DNA of 64,000 nt from Pseudomonas azotoformans (GTDB lineage Bacteria; Pseudomonadota; Gammaproteobacteria; Pseudomonadales; Pseudomonadaceae): positions 6,386,001 to 6,450,000 of the forward strand of contig NZ_CP014546.1 of assembly GCF_001579805.1 (NCBI RefSeq), read 5' to 3'. The first letter of the stretch is position 1, and the number at the start of each line of letters is the position of its first letter. Shown here in pieces: positions 1 to 8,336 of the stretch. The notes below the pieces were generated by a model. It made no database searches and was not told where the DNA came from. It saw nothing but the letters and a program-made list of their open reading frames with translations. The position numbers were made by a program, and so were the translations under genes.

Positions 1-189
1 CACCATCTCGCGCTGAATACTGTTGCGCAGCCCAACTTCAAGCACGTGAAAAATCGAGACCAGGGACTCTGCGATCCTCATATTGTGCACATAGGCAGCA
101 GCGGCATGCTCTTTATTGCCCTGATGCCCCATGAGGTAGCGGTTCATTCGTGGTGTGGAGAGCTTCGCCTCCAACGTTTGCCAGACCAT
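1..189 (-). CDS. Abi-like protein, N-terminal 63 residues (cut by window edge)
   Basis: Reading leftward from an ATG at 189, an open frame runs 63 codons to the window edge without a stop. An AAGGGAG ribosome-binding site lies about 10 bases upstream. The start (MVWQTLEAKLSTPRMNRYL), a middle stretch of charged and Ala residues, and then HVLEVGLRNSIQREM follow the pattern of the N-terminal half of Abi-like proteins (abortive-infection family), where an LSxxRxxRYL motif is followed by an ExxLRNxI helix. In that family some members are linked to phage-induced growth arrest; many are uncharacterised. The rest of the gene lies outside the window, so the conserved C-terminal part cannot be judged. 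Family call by pattern recall; function inferred. Confidence 0.6.
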   Translation of the reverse strand, partial: MVWQTLEAKLSTPRMNRYLMGHQGNKEHAAAAYVHNMRIAESLVSIFHVLEVGLRNSIQREMV

Positions 190-414
190 CTACCCGCAAG
201 CTCCCTTTAGCGCAAAGAAATGTACAAGCGCGAGCGATAGTGCAGACAGGTTCTTTTGCTTGAAATAAACATACTGTTGCCGAATGGTGCAGTTGACCTA
301 AACCGGCGCCATAGGGGGTTGACGTAAAAATCGCGGCTGGTAATCTCACCCCGCAGCCCTAGGAACCTCCACTCCCGTGCGACACGAAACGGTGACGAGA
401 CTAGGTTATGTGAC

Positions 415-433
415 GGCCCCGCTTTGCGGGGCC
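415..433 (-). terminator. GC-rich hairpin after the DMT exporter gene
   Basis: GGCCCCGC and GCGGGGCC form a perfect 8-bp stem with a 3-base loop, 29 bases past the stop of the transporter gene at 462. No clear T-run follows on either strand, so this is a likely but imperfect intrinsic terminator. Confidence 0.5.
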
Positions 434-461
434 TCCGCATTTCTGGCGATCCAACTTTTTG

Positions 462-1340
462 CTAAGACGCTTTTTTCACTGCACCACTGCCCGGTTGATT
501 GCCCAGCCGACTGATCCACACCGCCCCCAGAATCACCAACCCACCCAACGCCAACCGCCCAAGCGGCTCATGCTGGTTCCAGATCAGCAAGTTCAACAGC
601 AACCCCACCGGCACATGCAGGTTGTTCATCACCGCCAACGTGCCGCCCTGCACCAGGCAGGCGCCCTTGTTCCACCAGTACATGCCCAGCGCCGTACTGA
701 CCAACCCGAGGAACACCAGCACACCCCATTGCAGCGGTGCATCGGGCAGGTAGTTGGCCTTGCCAAACATCAGGAACGCCGGTAACACCACCAGCAATGC
801 GCCCAAGTAGAAGAAACCAAAGCGGCGGTAATGCGGCTGGTCGCTTGGGTAGCGTTTGACCAGGTGCTTGTACATCACCTGCCCGGCGGCGTAGGTGAAG
901 TTGGCCAGTTGCAGCAGCAGGAAGCCTCCCAGGAAGTGCGCAGTGATCTGGTCGAAACGGATCACCGCCGCGCCCGCCACCGCCACCAGCGCGGCGATCA
1001 ACGCCCAGGGGTTGAAGCGCCGGTTGAGCGCATCCTCGATGAGCGTCACGTGCAACGGCGTGAGGATGGTGAACAACAGCACTTCCGGCACCGTGAGCAC
1101 GCGAAAGCTCAGGTACAGGCACACGTACGTCACACCGAACTGTAGCGCGCCGATCACCAGCAGGCCGCGCATGAAACCCGGTTCCACCGAGCGCCAGCGC
1201 GTCAGCGGGATGAATACCAAGCCGGCCAGCAGCACGCGCACCAAAACGGCGAAGTAGCTGTCGACATGTCCGGCGAGGTATTCGCCGATCAAGCTGAAGG
1301 AAAATGCCTGAATCAGGGTGACAACCAGTAAGTAGCCCAT
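462..1340 (-). CDS. EamA/DMT-family inner-membrane transporter
   Basis: A 292-residue protein made almost wholly of hydrophobic helices, about ten, in two similar halves, as in the drug/metabolite transporter superfamily. The C-terminal half has the typical YWWNKGACLVQG and VGLLLNLLIW stretches of the subgroup usually named carboxylate/amino acid/amine transporters. It should export or exchange a small metabolite across the inner membrane; the substrate cannot be read from sequence. It is a single gene, divergent from nothing close by, with its own hairpin downstream at 415-433. This is one of four DMT proteins in this window, each from a separate branch, so they are not a recent duplication. 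Confidence 0.85.
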   Translation of the reverse strand: MGYLLVVTLIQAFSFSLIGEYLAGHVDSYFAVLVRVLLAGLVFIPLTRWRSVEPGFMRGLLVIGALQFGVTYVCLYLSFRVLTVPEVLLFTILTPLHVTLIEDALNRRFNPWALIAALVAVAGAAVIRFDQITAHFLGGFLLLQLANFTYAAGQVMYKHLVKRYPSDQPHYRRFGFFYLGALLVVLPAFLMFGKANYLPDAPLQWGVLVFLGLVSTALGMYWWNKGACLVQGGTLAVMNNLHVPVGLLLNLLIWNQHEPLGRLALGGLVILGAVWISRLGNQPGSGAVKKAS

Positions 1341-1402
1341 GCGCGCCTCGTTTCGAATGGGTGGGACATTAAAGGTTTTCGGCGGTTGAAGAAACTCGGG
1401 GC

Positions 1403-1437
1403 AAAAAAAACCCGACCTCGCTAAAGCGGCAGTCGGG
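1403..1437 (-). terminator. Intrinsic terminator after azoR
   Basis: On the minus strand CCCGAC and GTCGGG close a stem (1411-1437) followed directly by eight T residues (1410-1403). It lies about 105 bases past the azoR stop and is a textbook rho-independent terminator. Confidence 0.85.
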
Positions 1438-1542
1438 CAGGAGCACTCAGGAGCAAAAGTGCAAAGGGAGGTCTGTTACGCGTACTTGAAGGGCTTGCGT
1501 GGAGCTAGATAACCATCGCGGGATTATCTGGCGATTAACGGA

Positions 1543-2142
1543 TCAGGCGACCTGGGCCAACAGCGCCTTGGCGTGGTTGATGCCCTTCTCTTGGAAGTCA
1601 CCGCTCAAGTTCACTCCTTCGGCGTGAATGAAGGTGACGTCATGAATCCCGATAAAGGCCATGACCTGGCGCAGGTAGGGTTCCTGGTGATCGGAGCTGG
1701 CACCCGTATGGATGCCGCCGCGCGCAGTGAGCACGATGGCGCGTTTGCCGGTCAGCAGCCCCTGTGGCCCGGTGGCGGTGTACTTGAAGGTCACACCGGC
1801 GCGCAACACGTGGTCCAGCCAGGCTTTGAGGGTGCTGGGAATGGCGAAGTTGTACATCGGCGCGGCCATCACCAGCACGTCTGCCGCAAGCAATTCGTTG
1901 GTCAATTCGTCGGAGCGATCCAGGGACGCCTGCTCGCTGTCGTTGCGTTGATCCGCTGGCTTCATCCAGCCGCCGAGCAGGTTGGCGTCCAGATGCGGAA
2001 CCGGGTTGAGGGCCACGTCACGCACGCTGATCTGGTCCGCCGGGTGGGCGACCTGCCATTGGCTGATGAATTGCTGAGTCAGTTGGCGGGAGATCGAATC
2101 CTGCTGGCGGGCGCTGCTTTCGATGATCAGAACGTTGGACAT
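1543..2142 (-). CDS. azoR: FMN-dependent NADH-azoreductase
   Basis: 199 residues, the normal length for AzoR (AcpD). These flavodoxin-fold cytoplasmic enzymes use FMN and NAD(P)H to reduce quinones and azo compounds by two electrons, and are thought to protect against quinone/thiol stress. The N-terminal beta-strand and phosphate loop (IESSARQQDS) bind FMN phosphate; APMYNFAIPSTLKAWLDHV is the conserved flavin-contact segment, and TARGGIH lies at the isoalloxazine. Monocistronic with a strong terminator at 1403-1437. An inverted repeat TATAAA-TTTG-TTTATA sits at 2242-2257, about 100 bases before the start, and could be an operator. Pseudomonads carry several AzoR paralogues, so the exact paralogue is not assigned. 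Confidence 0.93.
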   Translation of the reverse strand: MSNVLIIESSARQQDSISRQLTQQFISQWQVAHPADQISVRDVALNPVPHLDANLLGGWMKPADQRNDSEQASLDRSDELTNELLAADVLVMAAPMYNFAIPSTLKAWLDHVLRAGVTFKYTATGPQGLLTGKRAIVLTARGGIHTGASSDHQEPYLRQVMAFIGIHDVTFIHAEGVNLSGDFQEKGINHAKALLAQVA

Positions 2143-2258
2143 GGCTGGGTAGGCTCCATCGGAAATTGCTGTAAGGCGATGGAGTGGAGATTAAACAGAG
2201 CCAATTCGATAAAAAAGCGCAAAAAACTGCTATAACCCATCTATAAATTTGTTTATAA

Positions 2259-2274
2259 GCGGAGCATGCTCCGC
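2259..2274 (-). terminator. Palindromic hairpin after the small exported-protein gene
   Basis: GCGGAGCATGCTCCGC is a perfect 16-base palindrome eight bases past the stop of the gene ending at 2282, followed on the minus strand by a T/A-rich stretch. Probably a terminator; it could also be part of the azoR control region. Confidence 0.5.
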
Positions 2275-2281
2275 TGCTGGG

Positions 2282-2596
2282 CTACTTTGGTGCGCAAGCC
2301 AGGGCAATACGCATCTTGATAATGGCGCGATTGAACTTGACCGTGGTGTTGGTGCTTTTGCCCGCCGGCACCGTGACCGTTCTGCGGCGCGGCGATTCCG
2401 GGCCGTTGGTGAAGGTTACCGAGCAGACCGCGTCTTGAGTGCCGTAGTTATTGAGTTGAATCGAACTGATATCACCGTCCACATCGGAGGCGGTGTAGTC
2501 GATGCTGACGCCGTCGATCTTTTTCGTCACGTCGATAGGGTAGGCAAATGCACTCAACGGCAGCAGCGCCAGCAACACACAACAGAATTTTCTCAT
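2282..2596 (-). CDS. Small exported protein of unknown function
   Basis: 104 residues when started at the ATG at 2596, which has a GGAG site about ten bases upstream; a longer frame upstream adds a non-signal-like stretch. The N-terminus MRKFCCVLLALLPLSAFAYP is a classic signal peptide with a cleavage site after AFA. The mature part has a VSIDY...GDISSIQLNNYG segment, then a short basic RRR, and ends with KMRIALACAPK; two Cys (near CSVTF and LACAP) could form a periplasmic disulfide. Beta-rich, about 9 kDa mature. I recognise this as a small exported protein common in pseudomonads but know no function. It is divergent from the LysR gene with 49 bases between starts. Confidence 0.75.
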   Translation of the reverse strand: MRKFCCVLLALLPLSAFAYPIDVTKKIDGVSIDYTASDVDGDISSIQLNNYGTQDAVCSVTFTNGPESPRRRTVTVPAGKSTNTTVKFNRAIIKMRIALACAPK

Positions 2597-2645
2597 TCGG
2601 CAGTCTCCAATAAGGACTGTCAGCTTAGGACAAGAGGAACCCATC

Positions 2646-3569
2646 TTGAAAGCGCCCCGCGTTACCCTCGATCAATGGCGCACGCTGCAAGCCGTGGTCG
2701 ACCATGGCGGCTTCGCCCAGGCGGCCGAAGCGCTGCACCGTTCGCAGTCCTCGGTGAGCTACACCGTGGCCAGGATGCAAGACCAGCTTGGCGTTCCGCT
2801 GCTGCGCATCGACGGGCGCAAAGCCGTGCTCACTGACGCGGGTGAAGTGCTGTTGCGCCGCTCCCGACAGTTGGTGAAAAACGCCAGCCAGTTGGAAGAC
2901 CTCGCCCACCACATGGAACAAGGCTGGGAAGCGGAGGTGCGCCTGGTAGTGGACGCGGCCTATCCGAACGCACGCCTGGTACGCGCGCTCACCGCATTTA
3001 TGCCGCAAAGCCGGGGTTGCCGTGTGCGCCTGCGTGAGGAGGTGCTGTCTGGCGTCGAGGAGCTGTTGCTCGATGGCATGGCCGACCTGGCCATCAGCGG
3101 CTTCATCATCCCCGGCTACCTGGGCACGGAAATGAGCGATGTGGAATTCATTGCCGTGGCCCATCCGGACCACTCATTGCACCGCCTGAACCGCGAGCTG
3201 AGCTTTCAGGACCTGGAAAGCCAGATGCAGGTGGTGATTCGCGATTCCGGCCGCCAGCAACCACGGGATGTGGGTTGGCTTGGCGCCGAACAGCGCTGGA
3301 CCGTCGGCAGCCTGGCCACCGCCGCCACCTTCGTCAGCAGCGGCCTGGGCTTTGCCTGGTTGCCGCGCCACCTGATCGAACGCGAAATGAAGGAAGGCCT
3401 GCTCAAGCAGCTACCCTTGGAAAAGGGTGGAAGCCGCAACCCGACGTTCTACCTGTATTCGAACAAGGACAAACCCTTGGGGCCGGCGACGCAGATCCTC
3501 GTGGAACTGCTGCGCACCTTTGACACCGCCCCCTTGGACGCGCCTTTCGCCGCCCCGCAGCAAGCCTGA
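2646..3569 (+). CDS. LysR-family transcriptional regulator
   Basis: 307 residues. Residues about 8-65 form the winged helix-turn-helix (FAQAAEALHRSQSSVSYTVA is the HTH), and residues about 95-295 the periplasmic-binding-like effector domain. LysR proteins act as tetramers on a nearby promoter and respond to a small inducer. It is divergent from the small exported-protein gene (49 bp) and is followed 14 bp later by the alpha/beta hydrolase gene, so it may control either; the inducer is unknown. The C-terminus ends in a Pro/Ala-rich tail. Confidence 0.9.
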   Translation: MKAPRVTLDQWRTLQAVVDHGGFAQAAEALHRSQSSVSYTVARMQDQLGVPLLRIDGRKAVLTDAGEVLLRRSRQLVKNASQLEDLAHHMEQGWEAEVRLVVDAAYPNARLVRALTAFMPQSRGCRVRLREEVLSGVEELLLDGMADLAISGFIIPGYLGTEMSDVEFIAVAHPDHSLHRLNRELSFQDLESQMQVVIRDSGRQQPRDVGWLGAEQRWTVGSLATAATFVSSGLGFAWLPRHLIEREMKEGLLKQLPLEKGGSRNPTFYLYSNKDKPLGPATQILVELLRTFDTAPLDAPFAAPQQA

Positions 3570-3583
3570 AACGGAGTTCATGC

Positions 3584-4387
3584 ATGGCCTGGTTCGACCA
3601 CGAAGGATGCAGCCTGCACTACGAGGAATACGGCCACGGCACGCCGCTGATCCTGATCCACGGCCTGGGCTCCAGCAGCCAGGATTGGGAACTGCAGATT
3701 CCGGTGCTGGCCAGGCATTACCGTCTGATCGTGGTCGATGTGCGCGGCCACGGCCGCTCGGACAAACCGCGCGAGCGCTACAGCATCCAGGGCTTCACCT
3801 TTGATTTGCTGGCATTGATCGAACACTTGGATTTGCCACCCGCCCATGTGGTGGGCTTGTCCATGGGTGGCATGATTGCCTTCCAGTTGGCGGTGGACGA
3901 ACCCGCGCAGGTCAAGAGCCTGTGCATCGTCAACAGCGCGCCAGAGGTGAAGGTGCGCAGTGCCGATGATTACTGGCAATGGGCCAAACGCTGGAGCCTG
4001 GCGCGTGTGCTCAGCCTGGCCACTATCGGCAAGGCATTGGGCGACCGTCTGTTCCCAAAACCGCATCAGGCCGAGCTGCGCCGCAAGATGGCCGAACGCT
4101 GGGCAAAAAACGACAAACGTGCTTATCTCGCCAGCTTCGATGCCATTGTGGGCTGGGGCGTGCAGGAACGACTTTCCAGAATCACCTGTCCAACCCTGGT
4201 CATCAGCGCCGACCACGACTACACCCCCGTGGCGCAAAAAGAAAACTATGTAAAACTGCTGCCCGATGCGCGACTGGTGGTGATCGAGGATTCCCGCCAT
4301 GCCACGCCCTTGGACCAACCCGAAGTCTTTAACGCAACCTTGCTCGATTTTCTAAAGACAGTCGAAACCACTACCCAGGATCACTGA
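3584..4387 (+). CDS. Alpha/beta-fold hydrolase
   Basis: 267 residues with the full hallmark set: oxyanion-hole HGLGSSSQDWE near residue 26, nucleophile elbow GLSMGG near residue 93, an acid in SADHDYTP, and the catalytic His in DSRHATPLDQP near residue 244. This group includes esterases, lactonases (3-oxoadipate enol-lactonase-like) and dehalogenases; the substrate is not clear. It begins 14 bp after the LysR gene and ends 3 bp before the cyclophilin gene, so the three are probably co-transcribed. Cytoplasmic (no signal peptide). Confidence 0.9.
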   Translation: MAWFDHEGCSLHYEEYGHGTPLILIHGLGSSSQDWELQIPVLARHYRLIVVDVRGHGRSDKPRERYSIQGFTFDLLALIEHLDLPPAHVVGLSMGGMIAFQLAVDEPAQVKSLCIVNSAPEVKVRSADDYWQWAKRWSLARVLSLATIGKALGDRLFPKPHQAELRRKMAERWAKNDKRAYLASFDAIVGWGVQERLSRITCPTLVISADHDYTPVAQKENYVKLLPDARLVVIEDSRHATPLDQPEVFNATLLDFLKTVETTTQDH

Positions 4388-4390
4388 CCC

Positions 4391-4954
4391 ATGTTGAAAA
4401 AAATCGCCTTCTTCGCCGGTTCTGTTCTGTTTGCCGCCAACCTGATGGCCGCCGAGCCCGTCAAGGCGCCCCACGTATTGATCACCACCACCAATGGCGA
4501 CATCGAGATCGAACTGGACCCGGTCAAGGCGCCAATCAGCACCAAGAACTTCCTGGCCTATGTCGACAAGGGCTTCTACACCAACACGATTTTCCACCGC
4601 GTGATCCCAGGCTTCATGGTCCAGGGCGGCGGGTTTACTCAGTCGATGTCGCAAAAGCCAACTGAAGCGCCGATCAAGAACGAAGCCAGCAATGGCCTGC
4701 ATAACGTACGTGGCACCCTGTCCATGGCGCGCACCAGTGACCCGGATTCGGCCACCAGCCAGTTCTTCATCAACGTGGCCGACAATGCCTTCCTCGACCC
4801 AGGCCGTGATCGCGGTTATGCCGTATTCGCCAAAGTGGTCAAGGGCATGGACGTGGTTGATGTGATCGTCAACTCGCAGACCACCACCAAGCAGGGCATG
4901 CAGAACGTGCCAATCGATCCTGTGTACATCAAGTCGGCCAAGCGCATCGACTGA
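4391..4954 (+). CDS. ppiA: Periplasmic peptidyl-prolyl cis-trans isomerase, cyclophilin type
   Basis: 187 residues. A signal peptide (residues 1 to about 20, ending LFAANLMA) sends it to the periplasm, where cyclophilins speed proline isomerisation during protein folding. Conserved cyclophilin motifs are present: [14 protein letters not shown] (with the catalytic Arg), the [19 protein letters not shown] stretch, and the [15 protein letters not shown] strand. Three bases separate it from the hydrolase gene upstream. Assignment to PpiA rests on signal peptide plus class. Confidence 0.9.
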   Translation: MLKKIAFFAGSVLFAANLMAAEPVKAPHVLITTTNGDIEIELDPVKAPISTKNFLAYVDKGFYTNTIFHRVIPGFMVQGGGFTQSMSQKPTEAPIKNEASNGLHNVRGTLSMARTSDPDSATSQFFINVADNAFLDPGRDRGYAVFAKVVKGMDVVDVIVNSQTTTKQGMQNVPIDPVYIKSAKRID

Positions 4955-5002
4955 GGTAGCAGGTAGCTCCGCGCGCCGCCCACGAGGCCGCGCGCGCATT
5001 TG

Positions 5003-5038
5003 AAAGGAGAGCCCGCCCTGCGGGCGTCAACCCTAATG
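5003..5038 (+). promoter_or_regulatory. Ribosome-binding site spaced from its start by a hairpin
   Basis: AAAGGAG (5003-5009) is the only good ribosome-binding site near the ABC transporter start, but the first ATG (5036) is 26 bases away. A perfect 6-bp stem, GCCCGC/GCGGGC (5011-5025) with a 3-base loop, lies between. If the stem folds, the effective spacing becomes about 11 bases, which is usable. Alternatives are a TTG at 5000 or CTG at 5018 in the same frame. Confidence 0.45.
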
Positions 5039-6868
5039 CTCTATCGTCGTTTTGAACAACTGATCGATATTTTCCGCGACGCCCCCAGCGAAGCCCCGCC
5101 CGACAAAGTCTTGCCCTTCTACCTCTACTACCTGCGCCAGGTGTGGCCGCATTTCGCCGCCTTGCTGGTGGTGGGCCTGATCGGTGCGTTGATCGAAGTC
5201 GCACTGTTCAGCTACCTGAGCCGCATCATCGACCTGGCCCAGGGCACGCCGCCGGCCAACTTCTTCCAGGTGCACAGCACCGAGCTGATCTGGATGGCCG
5301 TGGTCGCCCTGCTGTTGCGCCCGATCTTCGGCGCCCTGCATGACCTGCTGGTGCACCAGACCATCAGCCCCGGCATGACCAGCCTGATCCGCTGGCAGAA
5401 CCACAGTTACGTGCTCAAGCAGAGCCTGAATTTCTTCCAGAACGACTTCGCCGGGCGTATTGCCCAGCGCATCATGCAGACTGGCAACTCACTGCGCGAC
5501 TCTGCGGTGGCGGCAGTGGATGCGATCTGGCACGTGGCGATCTACGCCATCAGCTCCCTGGTGCTGTTTGCCGAAGCTGATTGGCGCCTGATGATCCCGC
5601 TGGTGAGCTGGATTCTTTGCTACAGCCTAGCGCTGCGCTACTTCGTGCCACGGGTGAAGGAGCGCTCGGTGATTTCCTCCGAAGCGCGTTCCAAATTGAT
5701 GGGCCGCATCGTCGACGGCTACACCAACATCACCACCTTGAAGCTGTTCGCCCATACCCGCTATGAGCAGGAATACGCCAAGGAAGCGATCATCGAGCAA
5801 ACCGAAAAAACCCAGCTGGCCAGCCGCGTGGTGACCAGCATGGACATCGTGATCACCACCATGAACGGCCTGCTGATCGTCACCACCACCGGCCTGGCCC
5901 TGTGGTTGTGGACGCAGTCGCTGATCTCGGTGGGCGCGATTGCCCTGGCCACCGGCTTGGTGATCCGTATCGTCAACATGTCCGGCTGGATCATGTGGGT
6001 GGTCAACGGCATTTTCGAGAACATCGGCCAAGTCCAGGACGGCCTGAAAACCATCGCCCAGCCACTCGCCGTGATCGACCGCGAGCATGCCCCACGCTTG
6101 AGCGTGCCACGGGGCGAAGTGCGCTTCGAACAGGTGGATTTCCACTACGGCAAGAAGAGCGGGATCATTGGCGGCCTGAACCTTGAGATCAAGGCTGGCG
6201 AAAAGATCGGGTTGATCGGCCCATCGGGTGCCGGCAAGTCGACCTTGGTCAACCTGCTGCTGCGCCTGTACGACCTGCAAGGCGGACGCATCCTGATCGA
6301 TGGCCAGAACATTGCCGAGGTCGCCCAGGAATCCCTGCGCGAACAGATCGGCATGATCACCCAGGACACGTCGCTGCTGCACCGTTCGATCCGCGACAAC
6401 CTGCTGTACGGCAAGCCCGACGCCACCGACGAAGAACTCTGGGCCGCCGTACACAAGGCGCGCGCCGATGAGTTCATCCCATTGCTGTCGGACTCCGAAG
6501 GCCGCACCGGGCTGGATGCGCATGTCGGTGAGCGCGGAGTGAAGCTTTCCGGTGGGCAGCGTCAGCGTATTGCCATTGCCCGCGTGCTGCTCAAGGACGC
6601 GCCGATCCTGATCATGGACGAAGCCACCTCCGCGCTGGATTCGGAAGTGGAAGCGGCGATCCAGGAGAGCCTGGAAACCCTGATGCAGGGCAAGACGGTG
6701 ATTGCGATCGCGCACCGGTTGTCGACCATTGCTCGGATGGACCGCCTGGTGGTGCTGGAGAAAGGCCAGATTGCCGAGAGCGGCAGTCACGCCGAGCTGC
6801 TTGCCCATGGCGGGCTGTATGCGCGGTTGTGGCAGCACCAGACGGGTGGGTTCGTCGGTATCGATTGA
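5036..6868 (+). CDS. ABC exporter half-transporter (fused membrane and ATPase domains)
   Basis: 610 residues from the ATG at 5036. Residues about 35-330 hold six membrane helices (ABC type-1 exporter domain); residues about 355-600 the ATPase, with Walker A GPSGAGKST, Q-loop ITQDTSLL, signature LSGGQRQR, Walker B ILIMDEATSALD and the switch His in AIAHRLST. All catalytic residues are intact. Such half-transporters dimerise and export lipids, peptides or drugs from the inner membrane; substrate unknown. No partner gene flanks it, so a homodimer is likely. The start codon is uncertain because the ribosome-binding site is separated from it by a small hairpin. Confidence 0.9.
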   Translation: MLYRRFEQLIDIFRDAPSEAPPDKVLPFYLYYLRQVWPHFAALLVVGLIGALIEVALFSYLSRIIDLAQGTPPANFFQVHSTELIWMAVVALLLRPIFGALHDLLVHQTISPGMTSLIRWQNHSYVLKQSLNFFQNDFAGRIAQRIMQTGNSLRDSAVAAVDAIWHVAIYAISSLVLFAEADWRLMIPLVSWILCYSLALRYFVPRVKERSVISSEARSKLMGRIVDGYTNITTLKLFAHTRYEQEYAKEAIIEQTEKTQLASRVVTSMDIVITTMNGLLIVTTTGLALWLWTQSLISVGAIALATGLVIRIVNMSGWIMWVVNGIFENIGQVQDGLKTIAQPLAVIDREHAPRLSVPRGEVRFEQVDFHYGKKSGIIGGLNLEIKAGEKIGLIGPSGAGKSTLVNLLLRLYDLQGGRILIDGQNIAEVAQESLREQIGMITQDTSLLHRSIRDNLLYGKPDATDEELWAAVHKARADEFIPLLSDSEGRTGLDAHVGERGVKLSGGQRQRIAIARVLLKDAPILIMDEATSALDSEVEAAIQESLETLMQGKTVIAIAHRLSTIARMDRLVVLEKGQIAESGSHAELLAHGGLYARLWQHQTGGFVGID

Positions 6869-6999
6869 ACCCTCGCGCCTACACTTTTGCCGCGATCCTG
6901 CTGTAATCAGTGCAGTGCCCAGAAGGGCGCTGAAGTAAATCTGCAGGGAGCATCACTGATTTACGGATCCGGTAGAGCGATCTATCAAGGACGGGCTGC

Positions 7000-7701
7000 A
7001 TGTCTTTGTTCAAGCGTTCAATCACAGAGGGGCTAGGTACATTTTGGTTGGTGTTGGGCGGTTGCGGGAGTGCGGTGCTGGCCGCAGCGTTCCCCGCAGT
7101 CGGGATCGGATTGTTGGGCGTGTCCCTGGCATTCGGGCTCACGGTGCTGACCATGGCGTTCGCCATCGGGCATATCAGCGGTTGTCACCTCAACCCGGCC
7201 GTGTCGGTGGGACTGGTGGTAGGCGGACGGTTCCCGGCCAGGGAACTGCCGGCGTACATCGTGGCGCAGGTGGTCGGCGGTACGATCGCCGCTGCGCTGC
7301 TGTATTTCATTGCCAGCGGCAAACCGGGGTTCGAACTGGCGTCGGGGCTAGCGGCCAACGGCTATGGCGAGCATTCGCCCGGCGGTTATTCGATGGCGGC
7401 AGGGTTTGTCAGTGAGCTGGTGATGACCGCCATGTTCGTGGTGATCATCCTCGGCGCCACCGACCGCCGCGCCCCGCCGGGCCTTGCGCCCATCGCCATC
7501 GGCCTGGCGCTGACACTCATCCATCTGATCTCCATTCCCGTCACCAACACCTCGGTCAACCCGGCCCGCAGTACCGGCCCGGCCCTGATCGTCGGCGGGT
7601 GGGCGATCCAGCAGTTGTGGATGTTCTGGCTCGCGCCGATCCTGGGTGCGGTGATGGGTGGAGTTACCTATCGATGGCTTGGCAAGGAGGCGCCGGGCTG
7701 A
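7000..7701 (+). CDS. aqpZ: Aquaporin Z
   Basis: 233 residues, six membrane helices and the two half-helix NPA motifs: GCHLNPAVS (about residue 64) and [11 protein letters not shown] (about residue 187). The Arg after the second NPA and the His/Cys positions typical of water-selective channels are present, so this is a water channel rather than a glycerol facilitator. Long conserved segments such as ERS-type start ([17 protein letters not shown]) match AqpZ. Monocistronic, with a hairpin immediately after the stop. Confidence 0.95.
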   Translation: MSLFKRSITEGLGTFWLVLGGCGSAVLAAAFPAVGIGLLGVSLAFGLTVLTMAFAIGHISGCHLNPAVSVGLVVGGRFPARELPAYIVAQVVGGTIAAALLYFIASGKPGFELASGLAANGYGEHSPGGYSMAAGFVSELVMTAMFVVIILGATDRRAPPGLAPIAIGLALTLIHLISIPVTNTSVNPARSTGPALIVGGWAIQQLWMFWLAPILGAVMGGVTYRWLGKEAPG

Positions 7702-7710
7702 GGCAAGCTG

Positions 7711-7743
7711 GGTTCAGCCCTATCGATAAGGCAGGGCTGAACC
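7711..7743 (+). terminator. aqpZ terminator hairpin; left copy of the repeat flanking brnTA
   Basis: GGTTCAGCCCT and AGGGCTGAACC form an 11-bp stem followed by TTTCT, a good terminator for aqpZ. Its first 29 bases (7711-7739) recur at 8337-8365 with two substitutions, so this also serves as the left direct repeat around the toxin-antitoxin cassette. Confidence 0.75.
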
Positions 7744-7757
7744 TTTCTAAACGCCAA

Positions 7758-8006
7758 TCACCCTTGATGGGCCTGCATGTACTGGCGCAATAGCTGATTA
7801 ATGCGCGTCTGGTAACCAGATCCTTGACCTTTGAACCACTCCAATACGTCAGCGTCTAGCCTGATAGTGACCGCCTGCTTCACGGGGACACGTAACTCAG
7901 CACGCCGGAAAAAATCGGCATCCAGCTCAGGGATATCGCTGGTATCGATCTCTTTATCATTCATTTTGGCCAAGCGCTCCCAATCAGTTTTCGATGTTTG
8001 CGTCAT
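7758..8006 (-). CDS. brnA: BrnA antitoxin
   Basis: 82 residues. The C-terminal half (VKQAVTIRLDADVLEWFKGQ and GYQTRINQLLRQYMQAHQ) is the BrnA ribbon-helix-helix DNA-binding fold that dimerises and represses the operon; the N-terminal half wraps the toxin. In the known systems (Brucella BrnT-BrnA), antitoxin binding neutralises the RNase toxin, and the complex autoregulates. It overlaps brnT by 23 bases, consistent with coupled translation. The toxin-first order is standard for this family. Confidence 0.9.
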   Translation of the reverse strand: MTQTSKTDWERLAKMNDKEIDTSDIPELDADFFRRAELRVPVKQAVTIRLDADVLEWFKGQGSGYQTRINQLLRQYMQAHQG

Positions 8007-8262
8007 AATATTTGGCCTCCTTCTTGGTTGCTTTTCGGGCGGAGATGATACTGATCACATCACCACGTCGTTCGGTGTATACGACCACACCTATTAACAA
8101 TTTGATCCAGCCAATACTAATCCAACGCTCCTCGCCATAATCCGCTCGATCATCGCGTAAGGCCAGCATTGGGTGCCTAAAGATATCCGGGACGTCATTG
8201 AAATCGATGCCGTGCTTAACAATATTGGCGTTATTTTTGGATTCATCCCACTCAAATAACAT
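7984..8262 (-). CDS. brnT: BrnT ribonuclease toxin
   Basis: 92 residues with the BrnT signature: FEWDESKNNANIVKHGIDF at the N-terminus and IISARKATKKEAKYYD at the C-terminus, including the catalytic-site Arg/Lys/Glu residues known for the RelE-like fold. It cleaves RNA to arrest growth in studied homologues. The ATG at 8262 has an AGGA site lying inside the large inverted repeat at 8268-8297. Complete and apparently functional. Confidence 0.92.
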   Translation of the reverse strand: MLFEWDESKNNANIVKHGIDFNDVPDIFRHPMLALRDDRADYGEERWISIGWIKLLIGVVVYTERRGDVISIISARKATKKEAKYYDANIEN

Positions 8263-8267
8263 GGCAC

Positions 8268-8297
8268 ATCCTGTATGTACTTTTGTACATACAGGAT
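8268..8297 (-). promoter_or_regulatory. Probable BrnTA operator (13-bp inverted repeat)
   Basis: ATCCTGTATGTAC (8268-8280) and GTACATACAGGAT (8285-8297) are perfect inverted repeats around TTTT, five bases upstream of the brnT ATG. The left arm contains the brnT ribosome-binding site. Size and position fit the autoregulatory site of a ribbon-helix-helix antitoxin. Confidence 0.75.
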
Positions 8298-8336
8298 AAC
8301 GATTTCAGTCTTGGTTTGAAGCGCCGCCAGACCAGT

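Noticed and set aside
5627..6838. A 403-codon open frame on the minus strand opposite the ABC exporter.
   Set aside because: It is the antisense shadow of the exporter. It is rich in His, Gln and Asp, with no family signature and no ribosome-binding site.
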